DNA of 64,000 nt, from NCBI GenBank assembly GCA_018365455.1, contig JAGZJZ010000011.1:101347-165346 (forward strand). The letters are read 5' to 3'. A program made the position numbers and the translations under genes. Below, piece after piece: positions 44,565-52,999 of the stretch. Numbering within the stretch: position 1 is the stretch's first letter; the number at the start of each line of letters is the position of its first letter. The stretch comes from Clostridiales bacterium. GTDB taxonomy: Bacteria > Bacillota > Clostridia > Lachnospirales > Lachnospiraceae. Under the pieces are notes generated by a model. It saw only the letters and a program-made list of their open reading frames with translations, had not been told where the DNA came from and made no database searches.

Positions 44565-45302
44565 TTAGTAATCCAGACCAAGTATTGGAGTTGCCACATA
44601 GACATAAGTTTTGTCTTCTTCTTCATTATAACGCATAGCTATATTTACATTGACCGCCTGATCTTCCTGCATCACATAATCAGATACATAAGTCGTATAT
44701 GCATAAATGGTATAAAGCTTCATATCCCTGTGTTCTGTTACAATTTTGGCACCCATTTCCCCCAGAATCCCATCTGCTACTTCATTTCTTTTATCTAAAT
44801 CCAGTTTCCCATCATAAGTACCGATTACATTGGCGGAACTTCTGCTGTCCTTTGTATAGTCACCCAGAATTTTTTCCAGTTTCTTTTTATGTGCAAGGGC
44901 ACTTTCCATATCTTTATCCAGTGCAATACTGGCTATCATATACTGTTTTATCTCTTTCCCTTCTTCATTTGTAATAAATCGAAGTGTTGTGACAGCGTGT
45001 TTTGCCTTTTTTGTCAGAGAAATTTCCTGTCTATTTTCTTCATATGTCCGGTCTGTCTCCAGACCTCTTGTAATTCCAAGTTTCTGCGCTATATCACGAA
45101 GAAGCACTTCCCGTTTTTCAATTGGGAGATATTCATCATCGTATGTTCCATAGTATTCCACCATACTTGTCTTCTGCTCACTTCCAACAGTGTGGAAAAC
45201 TTGGATAATCTTGTTTTCTTCCGCCGCTGCTTTCCCCTGTATGATTTGAAATCCTGCTACGCCCCACAAAAGGACAATAAATGCAACCCATATTTTCTTC
45301 AT
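44565..45302 (-). CDS. ywmB: YwmB family secreted protein
   Basis: A 245-aa exported protein with a signal peptide (KKIWVAFIVLLWGVAGF, cleavage near AAAEE) and a YwmB-type alpha/beta domain thereafter. In Bacillus ywmB also lies just downstream of atpC, which matches this position and supports the name; its function is not established. The only ribosome site (GGAGGGG, 7 nt before the ATG) sits within the 3' arm of the terminator-like hairpin that ends the atp operon, so translation may depend on that hairpin opening. Confidence 0.8.
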   Translation of the reverse strand: MKKIWVAFIVLLWGVAGFQIIQGKAAAEENKIIQVFHTVGSEQKTSMVEYYGTYDDEYLPIEKREVLLRDIAQKLGITRGLETDRTYEENRQEISLTKKAKHAVTTLRFITNEEGKEIKQYMIASIALDKDMESALAHKKKLEKILGDYTKDSRSSANVIGTYDGKLDLDKRNEVADGILGEMGAKIVTEHRDMKLYTIYAYTTYVSDYVMQEDQAVNVNIAMRYNEEEDKTYVYVATPILGLDY

Positions 45303-45304
45303 AC

Positions 45305-45355
45305 AAAAACCCCTCCAATTCGTAATATCTAAGTATTACCAATGGAAGGGGTTTT
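45305..45355 (-). terminator. Terminator of the atp operon overlapping the ywmB ribosome site
   Basis: Long imperfect hairpin between atpC and ywmB: outer arms AACCCC/GGGGTT, inner arms GTAATA/TATTAC, followed by TTTTT on the minus strand. The 3' arm contains GGAGGGG, the ribosome site of ywmB, so one element could both end atp transcripts and mask ywmB translation. Confidence 0.75.
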
Positions 45356-45358
45356 ATA

Positions 45359-45766
45359 CTATTTGCCAGCCAGTTCAATTCGAATTAATGCTTTCCGCAA
45401 AGCCATCTCAGCACGCGTCACATTTATTTCTGAAGTGTTGGACTGAATTCTTCTTTCGGCACGCTGCCTTGCTTCATTTGCACGATTTATATCTATTTCT
45501 TCCGGCCACTCTGCAATTTCTGCAAGTATTGTTATTTTTTCTTTTAAAATTTCTATAAAACCTGCGTGAACCGCAGCTTCTTTTTTGCCGGAAGCTTCTG
45601 TAATGGTGACAATTCCCGGAACCAGAATGGTGGTCAGCGGAATATGGTTCTTATAAACACCTATTTCACCTTCGGAAGTATTGAGTTCTACCATACTTGC
45701 CTCTCCCTGATAAAATATCCGGTCCGGAGAAATGATCTCCAATTCAAAAAATTTTTCATCCGCCAT
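45359..45766 (-). CDS. atpC: ATP synthase F1 epsilon subunit
   Basis: A 135-aa central-stalk subunit. The N-terminal beta-sandwich (FFELEIISPDRIFYQGEASM, GVYKNHIPLTTILVPG, HAGFIEILKEKITILAEIAE) and the C-terminal helical pair (NEARQRAERRI, ALRKALIRIELAGK) are both present. It couples rotation and can inhibit ATP hydrolysis. Last gene of the atp operon, 51 nt after atpD. Confidence 0.95.
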   Translation of the reverse strand: MADEKFFELEIISPDRIFYQGEASMVELNTSEGEIGVYKNHIPLTTILVPGIVTITEASGKKEAAVHAGFIEILKEKITILAEIAEWPEEIDINRANEARQRAERRIQSNTSEINVTRAEMALRKALIRIELAGK

Positions 45767-45817
45767 AAAACTCCTATCTGTCCATCTGTCCCAGACCTGG
45801 ACATTGCTGAACGACTG

Positions 45818-47209
45818 TTATTTTACACGCGCCAGTACATCGTCTATGGTACCTGCATTTAAGAAATAACTCTCCGGGATCTCATCGTGTTTGCCATCCA
45901 GGATCTCTCCAAATCCCCGGATCGTTTCACTGATTGGCACATACTTACCATCCAGCCCTGTAAACTGTGTTGCAACGAAAAACGGCTGTGAAAGGAATCT
46001 CTGTATCTTTCTGGCGCGGTTTACGATCAGCTTTTCATCTTCTGACAACTCATCCATACCTAAAATTGCTATAATGTCCTGCAATTCCTTGTATTTCTGC
46101 AGAATTTCCTGAACGCCCCTGGCTACCCCATAGTGTTCCTCTCCCACGATCTGGGGATCCAGGATACGGGAGGAAGAATCCAGCGGATCCACTGCCGGAT
46201 AAATACCCAGCTCCACAATGGAACGGGATAATACGGTGGTGGCATCCAGATGGGCAAACGTAGTTGCCGGAGCCGGGTCTGTCAGGTCATCCGCCGGTAC
46301 ATAAACAGCCTGAACAGAAGTGATGGAACCGTTTCTTGTGGATGTAATACGCTCCTGCAGGGCGCCCATCTCGGTCTGGAGCGTGGGCTGGTATCCAACT
46401 GCGGATGGCATACGGCCTAAAAGCGCCGATACTTCTGAACCCGCCTGTGTGAAACGGAAAATATTATCAATAAAGAGCAGTACATCTTTACCGCCTTCAT
46501 CACGAAAATATTCAGCCATGGTAAGCCCCGTAAGCCCAACTCTCATTCTGGCTCCCGGCGGCTCATTCATCTGCCCGAATACCATGGTAGTTTTATTAAT
46601 AACGCCGGATTCTGTCATTTCATAATAGAGGTCATTTCCTTCTCGTGTTCGTTCCCCTACACCGGTAAATACAGAATATCCGCCATGCTCTGTTGCAATA
46701 TTACGTATCAGCTCCTGAATCAGTACGGTTTTACCTACTCCGGCACCACCGAATAATCCAATCTTCCCGCCCTTTTGATAGGGACAGAGCAGATCCACTA
46801 CTTTAATACCGGTTTCCAGTACCTCTGTGGAGGTGGACTGCTCTTCAAAAGACGGCGCCTTTCTGTGTATCGGCAAATATGCTACATCCTTAGGCGCTTC
46901 TTTATTGTCTATGACATCTCCGGTTACATTAAAGATTCTTCCCAGTGTATGTTCCCCAACCGGTACGGTTATGGGAGCGCCAGTTGCCAAAGCTTCCATT
47001 CCCCGGACTAAACCGTCTGTAGAACCCATTGCAATACATCTGACCGTATCGTCACCCAGATGCTGTGCAACTTCTACCACCAGCCTTTCACCGTCGTTTC
47101 TTTTAATGTGTACCGCCTCATAAATTTCCGGAAGATGTCCCTCCGGAAATTTAATATCCAATACCGCACCTATGATTTGAGTGATTTTGCCTTTGCTTTT
47201 TTCTGACAT
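45818..47209 (-). CDS. atpD: ATP synthase F1 beta subunit
   Basis: Catalytic subunit of 463 aa. P-loop GGAGVGKTVL, the GERTREGNDLYYEM catalytic Glu region, and the ALLGRMPSAVGYQPTL/DDLTDPAPATTFAHLDATTVLSR segments are all intact. The start at 47207-47209 is chosen because it begins at the usual SEKSKGKITQIIGAV and has AGGAG upstream, although the spacing (13 nt) is long; an ATG at 47239 is the alternative. Confidence 0.97.
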   Translation of the reverse strand: MSEKSKGKITQIIGAVLDIKFPEGHLPEIYEAVHIKRNDGERLVVEVAQHLGDDTVRCIAMGSTDGLVRGMEALATGAPITVPVGEHTLGRIFNVTGDVIDNKEAPKDVAYLPIHRKAPSFEEQSTSTEVLETGIKVVDLLCPYQKGGKIGLFGGAGVGKTVLIQELIRNIATEHGGYSVFTGVGERTREGNDLYYEMTESGVINKTTMVFGQMNEPPGARMRVGLTGLTMAEYFRDEGGKDVLLFIDNIFRFTQAGSEVSALLGRMPSAVGYQPTLQTEMGALQERITSTRNGSITSVQAVYVPADDLTDPAPATTFAHLDATTVLSRSIVELGIYPAVDPLDSSSRILDPQIVGEEHYGVARGVQEILQKYKELQDIIAILGMDELSEDEKLIVNRARKIQRFLSQPFFVATQFTGLDGKYVPISETIRGFGEILDGKHDEIPESYFLNAGTIDDVLARVK

Positions 47210-47268
47210 TGTCTGGTTCTCACTCCTTTTTCTTTCCATATTTTAAACACTGTATCTTGCAGGCACCT

Positions 47269-48126
47269 CTAACTGATCGCCTCCGCACCAGCAATAATTT
47301 CTGTTAATTCCTGTGTGATAGATCCCTGTCTTGCACGGTTGTACTGAAGTGCCAGTTTATCTATCATTTCATCTGCGTTGCTTGTTGCCGCATCCATTGC
47401 CTGCATTCTGGCTCCGTTTTCACTCGCCAGTGCTTCTGTAAAAGATCCGTACAGGATACTAGTTACATACTTTGGAATAATGATATTAAGCGCCTCGTCC
47501 TCATCCGGTTCGTAATTCATCAGCGACATTTTGTCTTCCCTTGATAATTCACCTTCGGCAAATTCAACCGGGAGGAGCTTCATCAGTTTCGGTTCATGAA
47601 CTACGGTATTTTTAAATGAGGTATAAGCAACGTAGATCTCACCTATCTCATCCCGTGCAAAAGCATCCAGCACTTCTTTGCTGATCTCCTGTGCATCCTG
47701 GAACATAGGCGCATTGATTACTTCGCTGTAATCCCCTCGGATATGATATCCTTTTTTCTCCAGGGATTCCTTCCCTTTTCGTCCTATGGCATAAATCTCC
47801 AGATCTTCCTTTTTCCATTCTCCTGTTGTAATCAGCTTCGTTACATTGGAGTTATACCCGCCTGCAAGCCCTCTGTTGGAAGTGATGACGATCACCGCTT
47901 TCTTCGGAGACTTTCCGGGTTTCAGATAGGGATGATCCAGTTTGCCTGACCTGGCAAGCATGGAGGTTACCACAGCATACATCCGCTCAAAATACGGCTT
48001 GGACTGTTCTGCATGGGTCCTTGCCTTCTGCAGCTTTACGGTGGATACCAGCTTCATAGCCTTTGTAATCTGCTGAATGCTGGTTATGCCCGCCCGTCGC
48101 CGCCTGATATCTCTCATCGAAGCCAT
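47269..48126 (-). CDS. atpG: ATP synthase F1 gamma subunit
   Basis: Rotor shaft subunit, 285 aa. The N-terminal helix (MRDIRRRRAGITSIQQITKAMKLVSTVKLQKA) and C-terminal helix (ASENGARMQAMDAATSNADEMIDKL, YNRARQGSITQELTEIIAGA) that form the coiled coil in the F1 head are both conserved. It is separated from atpA by 94 nt containing two hairpins and an 11-nt direct repeat. Confidence 0.96.
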   Translation of the reverse strand: MASMRDIRRRRAGITSIQQITKAMKLVSTVKLQKARTHAEQSKPYFERMYAVVTSMLARSGKLDHPYLKPGKSPKKAVIVITSNRGLAGGYNSNVTKLITTGEWKKEDLEIYAIGRKGKESLEKKGYHIRGDYSEVINAPMFQDAQEISKEVLDAFARDEIGEIYVAYTSFKNTVVHEPKLMKLLPVEFAEGELSREDKMSLMNYEPDEDEALNIIIPKYVTSILYGSFTEALASENGARMQAMDAATSNADEMIDKLALQYNRARQGSITQELTEIIAGAEAIS

Positions 48127-48220
48127 TGTATCATCCTTTCTTACACTTTACCCACTGAATAGCCCAAGCTGGCTTGTGCTATTCCTCAATAAGCAGTGCG
48201 AACGCAGTTCACACTTTACC
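48127..48220 (-). other. Structured atpA-atpG intergenic region
   Basis: The direct repeat ACACTTTACCC (48143-48153 and 48211-48221) brackets a nearly perfect 12-bp hairpin (outer arms GAATAGC/GCTATTC, inner CAAGC/GCTTG) and a second small hairpin. No T-run follows, so it looks like an mRNA processing or stability element rather than a terminator. Confidence 0.5.
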
Positions 48221-49735
48221 CTATCTGGATTCTTTAAACTCTGCTTTGCATTCTTCGATTGCTTTTATAAGTGCATCTGCTGTTTCATCAGAAATCTGCT
48301 TTGTTGTCCGGATCTCTTCCGGAATCTCGGGATATTTTATATCAATATACTCAAATAGTGCTTTTTCAAATTCCAGTATCTCTTCCACATGAATATCCAG
48401 CAGATACTTGCGGGTAGCTGCGAAGATAATGATTACCTGGTATTCCACCGGCATGGGCTTATATTGAGGCTGTTTTAACACTTCCTTGATCCGCTCGCCC
48501 TGTGCCAGCTTCTCTCTGGTATCATTGTCCAGCTCGGAACCAAACTGGGAAAATGCCGCCAGCTCTCGATACTGCGCAAGCTCCACACGAATCGGGGATG
48601 CAATCTTCTTCATTGCCTTAATCTGCGCCGCTCCACCTACACGGGATACGGATAATCCGGCATTGATCGCCGGACGGAATCCTGCATTAAACATTTCTGT
48701 TTCCAGATAAATCTGTCCGTCAGTAATAGAAATAACGTTTGTGGGTATATAAGCAGATACATCTCCTGCCTGAGTCTCAATAATGGGAAGTGCCGTTAAG
48801 GAACCGCCGCCCAGTTCATCTGACAGTCTGGCTGCCCTCTCCAGAAGCCTGGAATGAAGATAGAAGACATCACCCGGGTAAGCTTCACGGCCTGGCGGTC
48901 TTCTCAGAAGCAATGACAGGGTACGGTAAGCCGCTGCATGTTTGGATAAGTCATCATAAACCACCAAAACATCCTGGCCCTTTTCCATCCATTCTTCGCC
49001 AATTGCGCATCCTGCATAAGGTGCAATATACTGAAGGGGAGCCAGTTCACTTGCTGTGGAAGCTACAATTGTGGTATAGTCCATAGCTCCAAATTCTTCC
49101 AGTTTCTTCACAATTCCTGCAATTGTTGATGCTTTCTGCCCAATTGCAACATAGATACATTTTACACCCTGTCCCTTTTGATTGATAATCGTATCCAGGG
49201 CAATTGCCGTCTTTCCGGTCTGCCTGTCGCCAATAATCAACTCCCTTTGTCCCCGTCCAATGGGAACCATGGAGTCAATCGCTTTTATTCCTGTCTGAAG
49301 CGGTGTATCTACCGATTTTCTGGCAATTACACCAAATGCAACACGTTCAATTTTGCGGTAATTATCTGCGCGAATGGGACCTCTTCCATCAATGGGCATC
49401 CCCAGGGAATTTACAACTCTTCCCAGCATACCGTCACCAACCGGTACCTCTACCACTCTTCCGGTTGTCTTAACGGTATCGCCTTCACTGATACTGGTGG
49501 TATCTCCCAGCAAAACAGCACCTACATTATCTTCTTCCAGGTTCAGAACCATACCGTGGACATCTCCCGTAAACTCCAGAAGTTCTCCCTGCATGGCATT
49601 TTCCAGACCATGAATACGGGCAATCCCATCGGCCACCTGGATTACCGTACCCACATCAGACACGGTCATCTCGGAGGAATATCTTTTTATCTGTTCTTTA
49701 ATAACGGAACTAATTTCCTCTGGTCTTAAATTCAT
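48221..49735 (-). CDS. atpA: ATP synthase F1 alpha subunit
   Basis: Non-catalytic nucleotide-binding subunit, 504 aa. P-loop GDRQTGKTAIALDTI, the VVYDDLSKHAAAYR segment and the arginine-finger region VSRVGGAAQIKAMK are intact; the N-terminal MNLRPEEISSVIKEQI is standard. It is preceded by a 106-nt spacer with a triple 16-nt tandem repeat. Confidence 0.97.
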   Translation of the reverse strand: MNLRPEEISSVIKEQIKRYSSEMTVSDVGTVIQVADGIARIHGLENAMQGELLEFTGDVHGMVLNLEEDNVGAVLLGDTTSISEGDTVKTTGRVVEVPVGDGMLGRVVNSLGMPIDGRGPIRADNYRKIERVAFGVIARKSVDTPLQTGIKAIDSMVPIGRGQRELIIGDRQTGKTAIALDTIINQKGQGVKCIYVAIGQKASTIAGIVKKLEEFGAMDYTTIVASTASELAPLQYIAPYAGCAIGEEWMEKGQDVLVVYDDLSKHAAAYRTLSLLLRRPPGREAYPGDVFYLHSRLLERAARLSDELGGGSLTALPIIETQAGDVSAYIPTNVISITDGQIYLETEMFNAGFRPAINAGLSVSRVGGAAQIKAMKKIASPIRVELAQYRELAAFSQFGSELDNDTREKLAQGERIKEVLKQPQYKPMPVEYQVIIIFAATRKYLLDIHVEEILEFEKALFEYIDIKYPEIPEEIRTTKQISDETADALIKAIEECKAEFKESR

Positions 49736-49791
49736 GAGGCTTTGCCACCTTCTTTCCTGCTATTTATATATATCTAAAAATCTCATCACTG

Positions 49792-49839
49792 TACCAAACT
49801 TCTCTGATACCAAACTTTGCTGATACCAAACTTCTCTAA
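49792..49839 (-). repeat. Three tandem 16-nt repeats between atpH and atpA
   Basis: Units at 49792-49807, 49808-49823 and 49824-49839 share TACCAAACTT-CT-A; units 1 and 3 differ at one base, unit 2 at two or three. They lie in the 106-nt atpH-atpA gap. No spacer structure, so not a CRISPR. Confidence 0.9.
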
Positions 49840-49841
49840 TA

Positions 49842-50393
49842 TCAGGCTTCCAGGGAAATCCTGGTAAGTTTCCCGGTGAGATCCACAAGATGACTTTTAA
49901 TACTGCTGTCCACAACCCGGTCGCCAATTCTTATAATCAATCCGCCAATCAGGCTTTCGTCTACATGAAATTCCATTTCCATTTTCACATAGTCCGTAGT
50001 TTCCAACAGTTTTGCCTCAATTTTCTTTTTCCAGTCATCTTTTAATGGAACTGCGGATGTTACATGGGCAATTCCAATTTTCTCATATTCCTTTACTCTC
50101 GTAATAAAATAATCAAATATCCGGGGAAGCTCTTTATAACGCCCCTTCGTAACAACAATGACCAGCAATCCCAGACAATCATCCGAGATTCTGCCTTTAA
50201 AAACAGACTCCATTGATTTTATCTTTGCGTCATTGTCAATTTTAGGATGCAGCATCAACTGATCAAATTCCGGATTTTGAAGGAGGATCTGCTTTACAGC
50301 CAGAACCTCTCTCTCCAGTTCTCCCAGTCTTGCTTTTTCCAGTCCAACTTCAAACAGGGCGTCGCCGTATACTTTCGAAACTAACTTTGCCAT
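49842..50393 (-). CDS. atpH: ATP synthase F1 delta subunit
   Basis: Peripheral-stalk subunit of 183 aa joining b to F1. N-terminal VSKVYGDALFEVGLEK and C-terminal ESLIGGLIIRIGDRVVDSSIKSHL are the family signatures. Its start overlaps the end of atpF by 13 nt, implying translational coupling. Confidence 0.95.
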   Translation of the reverse strand: MAKLVSKVYGDALFEVGLEKARLGELEREVLAVKQILLQNPEFDQLMLHPKIDNDAKIKSMESVFKGRISDDCLGLLVIVVTKGRYKELPRIFDYFITRVKEYEKIGIAHVTSAVPLKDDWKKKIEAKLLETTDYVKMEMEFHVDESLIGGLIIRIGDRVVDSSIKSHLVDLTGKLTRISLEA

Positions 50394-50896
50394 GTCTGAT
50401 CACCTATTTCCTTTAACGTATCCTCTATTAATGAATCCTGGGCTTCCATATCAATAGAAGCCTTCACAACTTTACCAGCCATAAGCGAAGCAATGGATAT
50501 TATTTCTTTCTTCATATCATCTGCCGCTTTCTTTCTCTCCAGTTCCACCTGGGCGCTGGCTCTGGCAATAATTCTTGCTGCTTCTTCCTTCGCCTCTTCT
50601 ATGATCCTGGCTTCATTTTTCAGTGCTTTTTGTCTGGCGGCACTCAGGATTTCTTCTGCTTCTTTATTGATGTCCTTAAGCTTTCTGTCATAATCCTCCA
50701 TAAGCTTATTCGCATCTTCTCTATCCCGTGCAGCCGTATCGATATCTGTCCTGATCCTGTCCTGACGCTTTTGCAGCATTTTCCTTGCCGGATTAAACAG
50801 CAGATATGACAGAAAAGTAAACATTACAAACATCGAGATCATAAGCAGCACCGCATCATGAATCAACTGCGGGTCCAGATTAAATAATCGTTCCAA
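50381..50896 (-). CDS. atpF: ATP synthase Fo b subunit
   Basis: A 171-aa stator: one N-terminal membrane helix (HDAVLLMISMFVMFTFLSYLLF) and a long charged coiled coil (RKMLQKRQDRIRTDIDTAAR...). The length and single-helix layout are normal. Ribosome site AAAGGAGG. It lies 40 nt after atpE. Confidence 0.95.
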   Translation of the reverse strand: MERLFNLDPQLIHDAVLLMISMFVMFTFLSYLLFNPARKMLQKRQDRIRTDIDTAARDREDANKLMEDYDRKLKDINKEAEEILSAARQKALKNEARIIEEAKEEAARIIARASAQVELERKKAADDMKKEIISIASLMAGKVVKASIDMEAQDSLIEDTLKEIGDQTWQS

Positions 50897-50936
50897 GGTT
50901 TCGCCTCCTTTCGCTTATTATTCAGACCTATTTCTC

Positions 50937-51203
50937 TTAAAGCTTTCCAAGAAGCGGATTTGCAAAGAGTAAAATAAATGCAATTGCCAAACCGTAAAGA
51001 CCGGTTGTCTCTGCAACTGCCTGTCCTAAAAGCATGGTAGATGTGATATCGGATTTTGCTCCCGGGTTTCTACCTACTGCACTTGCACCATAACCTGCTG
51101 CAATACCCTGTCCAATACCTGGTCCTACACCGGCGATCATCGCCAAACCGGCACCAATTGCGGAACACGCTAAAATTAAACCTTCATTTGTTATATTGCT
51201 CAT
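50937..51203 (-). CDS. atpE: ATP synthase Fo c subunit, Na+-type
   Basis: An 88-aa two-helix proteolipid forming the rotor ring. The ion site has Q32 in helix 1 (GIGQGIAAGYG) and V63, E65, T66, T67, Y70 in helix 2 (QAVAETTGLYG). These are the positions that bind Na+ in Ilyobacter tartaricus (Q32, V63, E65, S66, T67, Y70), with only the conservative Ser to Thr change, so the enzyme is predicted to be sodium-coupled. Ribosome site AGGAGG. Confidence 0.96.
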   Translation of the reverse strand: MSNITNEGLILACSAIGAGLAMIAGVGPGIGQGIAAGYGASAVGRNPGAKSDITSTMLLGQAVAETTGLYGLAIAFILLFANPLLGKL

Positions 51204-51309
51204 TCTGAAATCCTCCTGATCCTTATATTATTATTTTTTATTCCCGCGGACAACAACCCAAAGACAAGCTTGCTTGGCCTTAACCACTGCAGCGGGGACT
51301 TAACTATTG
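51204..51309 (-). other. atpB-atpE intergenic region with nested inverted repeats
   Basis: TCCCGC and GCGGGGA arms (about 51242-51298) enclose a CAAGC/GCTTG hairpin. This is within an operon and lacks a T-run; it may protect or process the atpE mRNA, which must be translated far more than its neighbours. Confidence 0.4.
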
Positions 51310-52044
51310 CTATGCCTCACCTGGAAGCTTATCCGTAACGAATACCATCGTCAGCATACAGAATACATAGGTCTGTATCGCACCGGAAAAAATATCAAAG
51401 TAGATGTGTAAAAATCCCGGCCATCCAATTGCAATCGGTGCCAGCAGCGTATAAATCAGCGACATCATTACGGTACCGGATAAAATATTACCGAACAAAC
51501 GCAGCGACAGTGAAAATGGTACTGCAATTTCACCAATGAGGTTGATCGGAAATAAAAACGGCAGCGGCTTAAACAAGCCGGTCAGTGCTCCGAACTTATT
51601 GTATCTGATATTATTGTACTGAATAATAGCAAATGTCATAATACCCAGCGGCAGCGTGACACCGTAATCCGCAGTGGGCGGCCTGAGGCCAAATAGTCCG
51701 GAAATATTACTGACAAAGATAAACAAAAATATGGAACCGATGTAGTTTGCAAATTTGCCTGCGTATTTTCCCATGCTTCCATGTACCATTTTGTCCAGCA
51801 TCTCTACAATCATTTCCACTGCATTCTGAAACCCTCCCGGTATCTCATCGGGATTCTTCATCTTGCGGTTTGCTATAACAGCAAATACAAAAAGAATGAT
51901 CATAACGATCAGAATGCTGACATGGGTGGTTGTGATATAGAATTCCTGTCCAAACAGTTTGTATTTGAACAGTCCGTGAATCATAAAATCAACTTCACCG
52001 CCCGCCGCCAGCAGCTGGCCCTGACAAAGATACGCATTTCCCAC
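51310..52044 (-). CDS. atpB: ATP synthase Fo a subunit
   Basis: Stator channel of 244 aa with five to six helices. The essential Arg is in FSLSLRLFGNILSG, and PINLIGEIAVPFSL and the terminal FSGAIQTYVFCMLTMVFV are typical. The start is a GTG with GGAAGGTGAG 3-4 nt upstream; no better ATG is close. It starts 4 nt after atpI. Confidence 0.94.
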   Translation of the reverse strand: MGNAYLCQGQLLAAGGEVDFMIHGLFKYKLFGQEFYITTTHVSILIVMIILFVFAVIANRKMKNPDEIPGGFQNAVEMIVEMLDKMVHGSMGKYAGKFANYIGSIFLFIFVSNISGLFGLRPPTADYGVTLPLGIMTFAIIQYNNIRYNKFGALTGLFKPLPFLFPINLIGEIAVPFSLSLRLFGNILSGTVMMSLIYTLLAPIAIGWPGFLHIYFDIFSGAIQTYVFCMLTMVFVTDKLPGEA

Positions 52045-52048
52045 GTTC

Positions 52049-52459
52049 TCACCTTCCTTTACTTAATTTTTTATTTTTTATTTTTTGAATTAAAATATGG
52101 AGGAGCGGCTGCAGATAAGCTCCTATCTTTAACCCAAATAACCCTAAAAATACAGCGACAACATCCCCCAGTTTCAACAGGTATGTGCCAAAAAATATTA
52201 CCACCACTACAAGGGCACGCAGCATGAACATTTTCTTCATGTGGCTGACAGCGCCTTTTTCATCCATTTCCACTGCATTTTCAATAGACCAGTTCATGTG
52301 AACAGCCAGAAATACAGAAATTGCAGTTCCAATCCACAGCCCGGTTGTATAGAGCACTTTGGAATCGGACAGCCAGATCAGTGAAAACTGAAATATAACC
52401 CCACATATTAGAATGCCAAGAATCAGCTCTTTTGATACAGGATTTAACTTCTTAATCAT
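52049..52459 (-). CDS. atpI: ATP synthase subunit I
   Basis: A 136-aa membrane protein with four hydrophobic segments, of the AtpI family that assists c-ring assembly and ion supply to Fo. The start at 52457-52459 overlaps the atpZ stop by a few bases; GGGAGG 11 nt upstream lies inside atpZ. A longer frame would begin in that ribosome site and is unlikely. Sequence conservation in this family is low, so the call rests largely on topology and position. Confidence 0.8.
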   Translation of the reverse strand: MIKKLNPVSKELILGILICGVIFQFSLIWLSDSKVLYTTGLWIGTAISVFLAVHMNWSIENAVEMDEKGAVSHMKKMFMLRALVVVVIFFGTYLLKLGDVVAVFLGLFGLKIGAYLQPLLHILIQKIKNKKLSKGR

Positions 52460-52682
52460 CCTTTTTCTTTCCTCCCGCATTCACCATATCTTTTAATAAC
52501 ATATAACAATTGCGTCCGCCGGCAAGAATACCCAGAATGAGAAGGACAATGGTGGTGTTCCAGCCAAATTTCCGGTCCAGCCAGTATCCGGCAAATACGC
52601 ACAAGATAATCGGTGCCAGCATACTGATGCCTATTTGGGTAATCATTGCCAGTGATCGAAAAACATCTTTCTTATATTTCAC
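52452..52682 (-). CDS. atpZ: AtpZ/AtpI family small membrane protein
   Basis: A 76-aa two-helix protein (TQIGISMLAPIILCVFAGYWLDRKFG and TTIVLLILGILAGGRNCYMLLKD). The GYWLDRKF-G and G---G turn are the AtpZ signature. AtpZ and AtpI together are reported in Bacillus to form a Ca/Mg channel at the head of atp operons. It is the first gene of this operon. A weak promoter (TAGACA-N17-TAAGAT, 52719-52747) lies upstream. Confidence 0.85.
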   Translation of the reverse strand: MKYKKDVFRSLAMITQIGISMLAPIILCVFAGYWLDRKFGWNTTIVLLILGILAGGRNCYMLLKDMVNAGGKKKDD

Positions 52683-52999
52683 ACATCCGCCTCCTTTACG
52701 ATATTTTACCGTATTATTATCTTAAAACATTTTCCAGATAATGTCTAGTTATTTTACTAAATAATGCACAAAACTTTCCCGATTTTATATATATATTTGA
52801 CAAACTTTTAACTGGAGTGTTATTTTTTACACATTATACACAAATAATATTTGCAGAAATTGGAATTCTATACATAGCGGTACCGGAAGTTTGCAGGAGG
52901 TTAGAAAATCCCCTTTTCAGTATAAAAAGATGCCGCAAGATAACTGACAGGCAGTTATGATACGGCATCTTTATTTTGTGTTACACTGTTATATAATTC
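52683..52999. other. Gene-free region between atp operon and fucU
   Basis: This 317-nt AT-rich stretch contains the candidate atp promoter on the minus strand (TAGACA 52742-52747, TAAGAT 52719-52724) and the fucU terminator (52927-52972). A plus-strand TTGACA near 52798 has no following gene. Otherwise nothing recognisable was seen. Confidence 0.5.
52927..52972 (-). terminator. Terminator of the fucosidase-fucU unit
   Basis: Outer arms AAAGATGCCG/CGGCATCTTT and inner arms ATAACTG/CAGTTAT form a long interrupted stem about 30 nt after the fucU stop, with A/T flanks. Confidence 0.8.

Noticed and set aside
49792..49839. CRISPR array
   Set aside because: Units are contiguous 16-mers without spacers, and no cas genes are present.
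52790..52925. Plus-strand TTGACA followed by AGGAGG in the atpZ-fucU gap, suggesting a small gene
   Set aside because: No start codon with a reasonable reading frame follows the AGGAGG.
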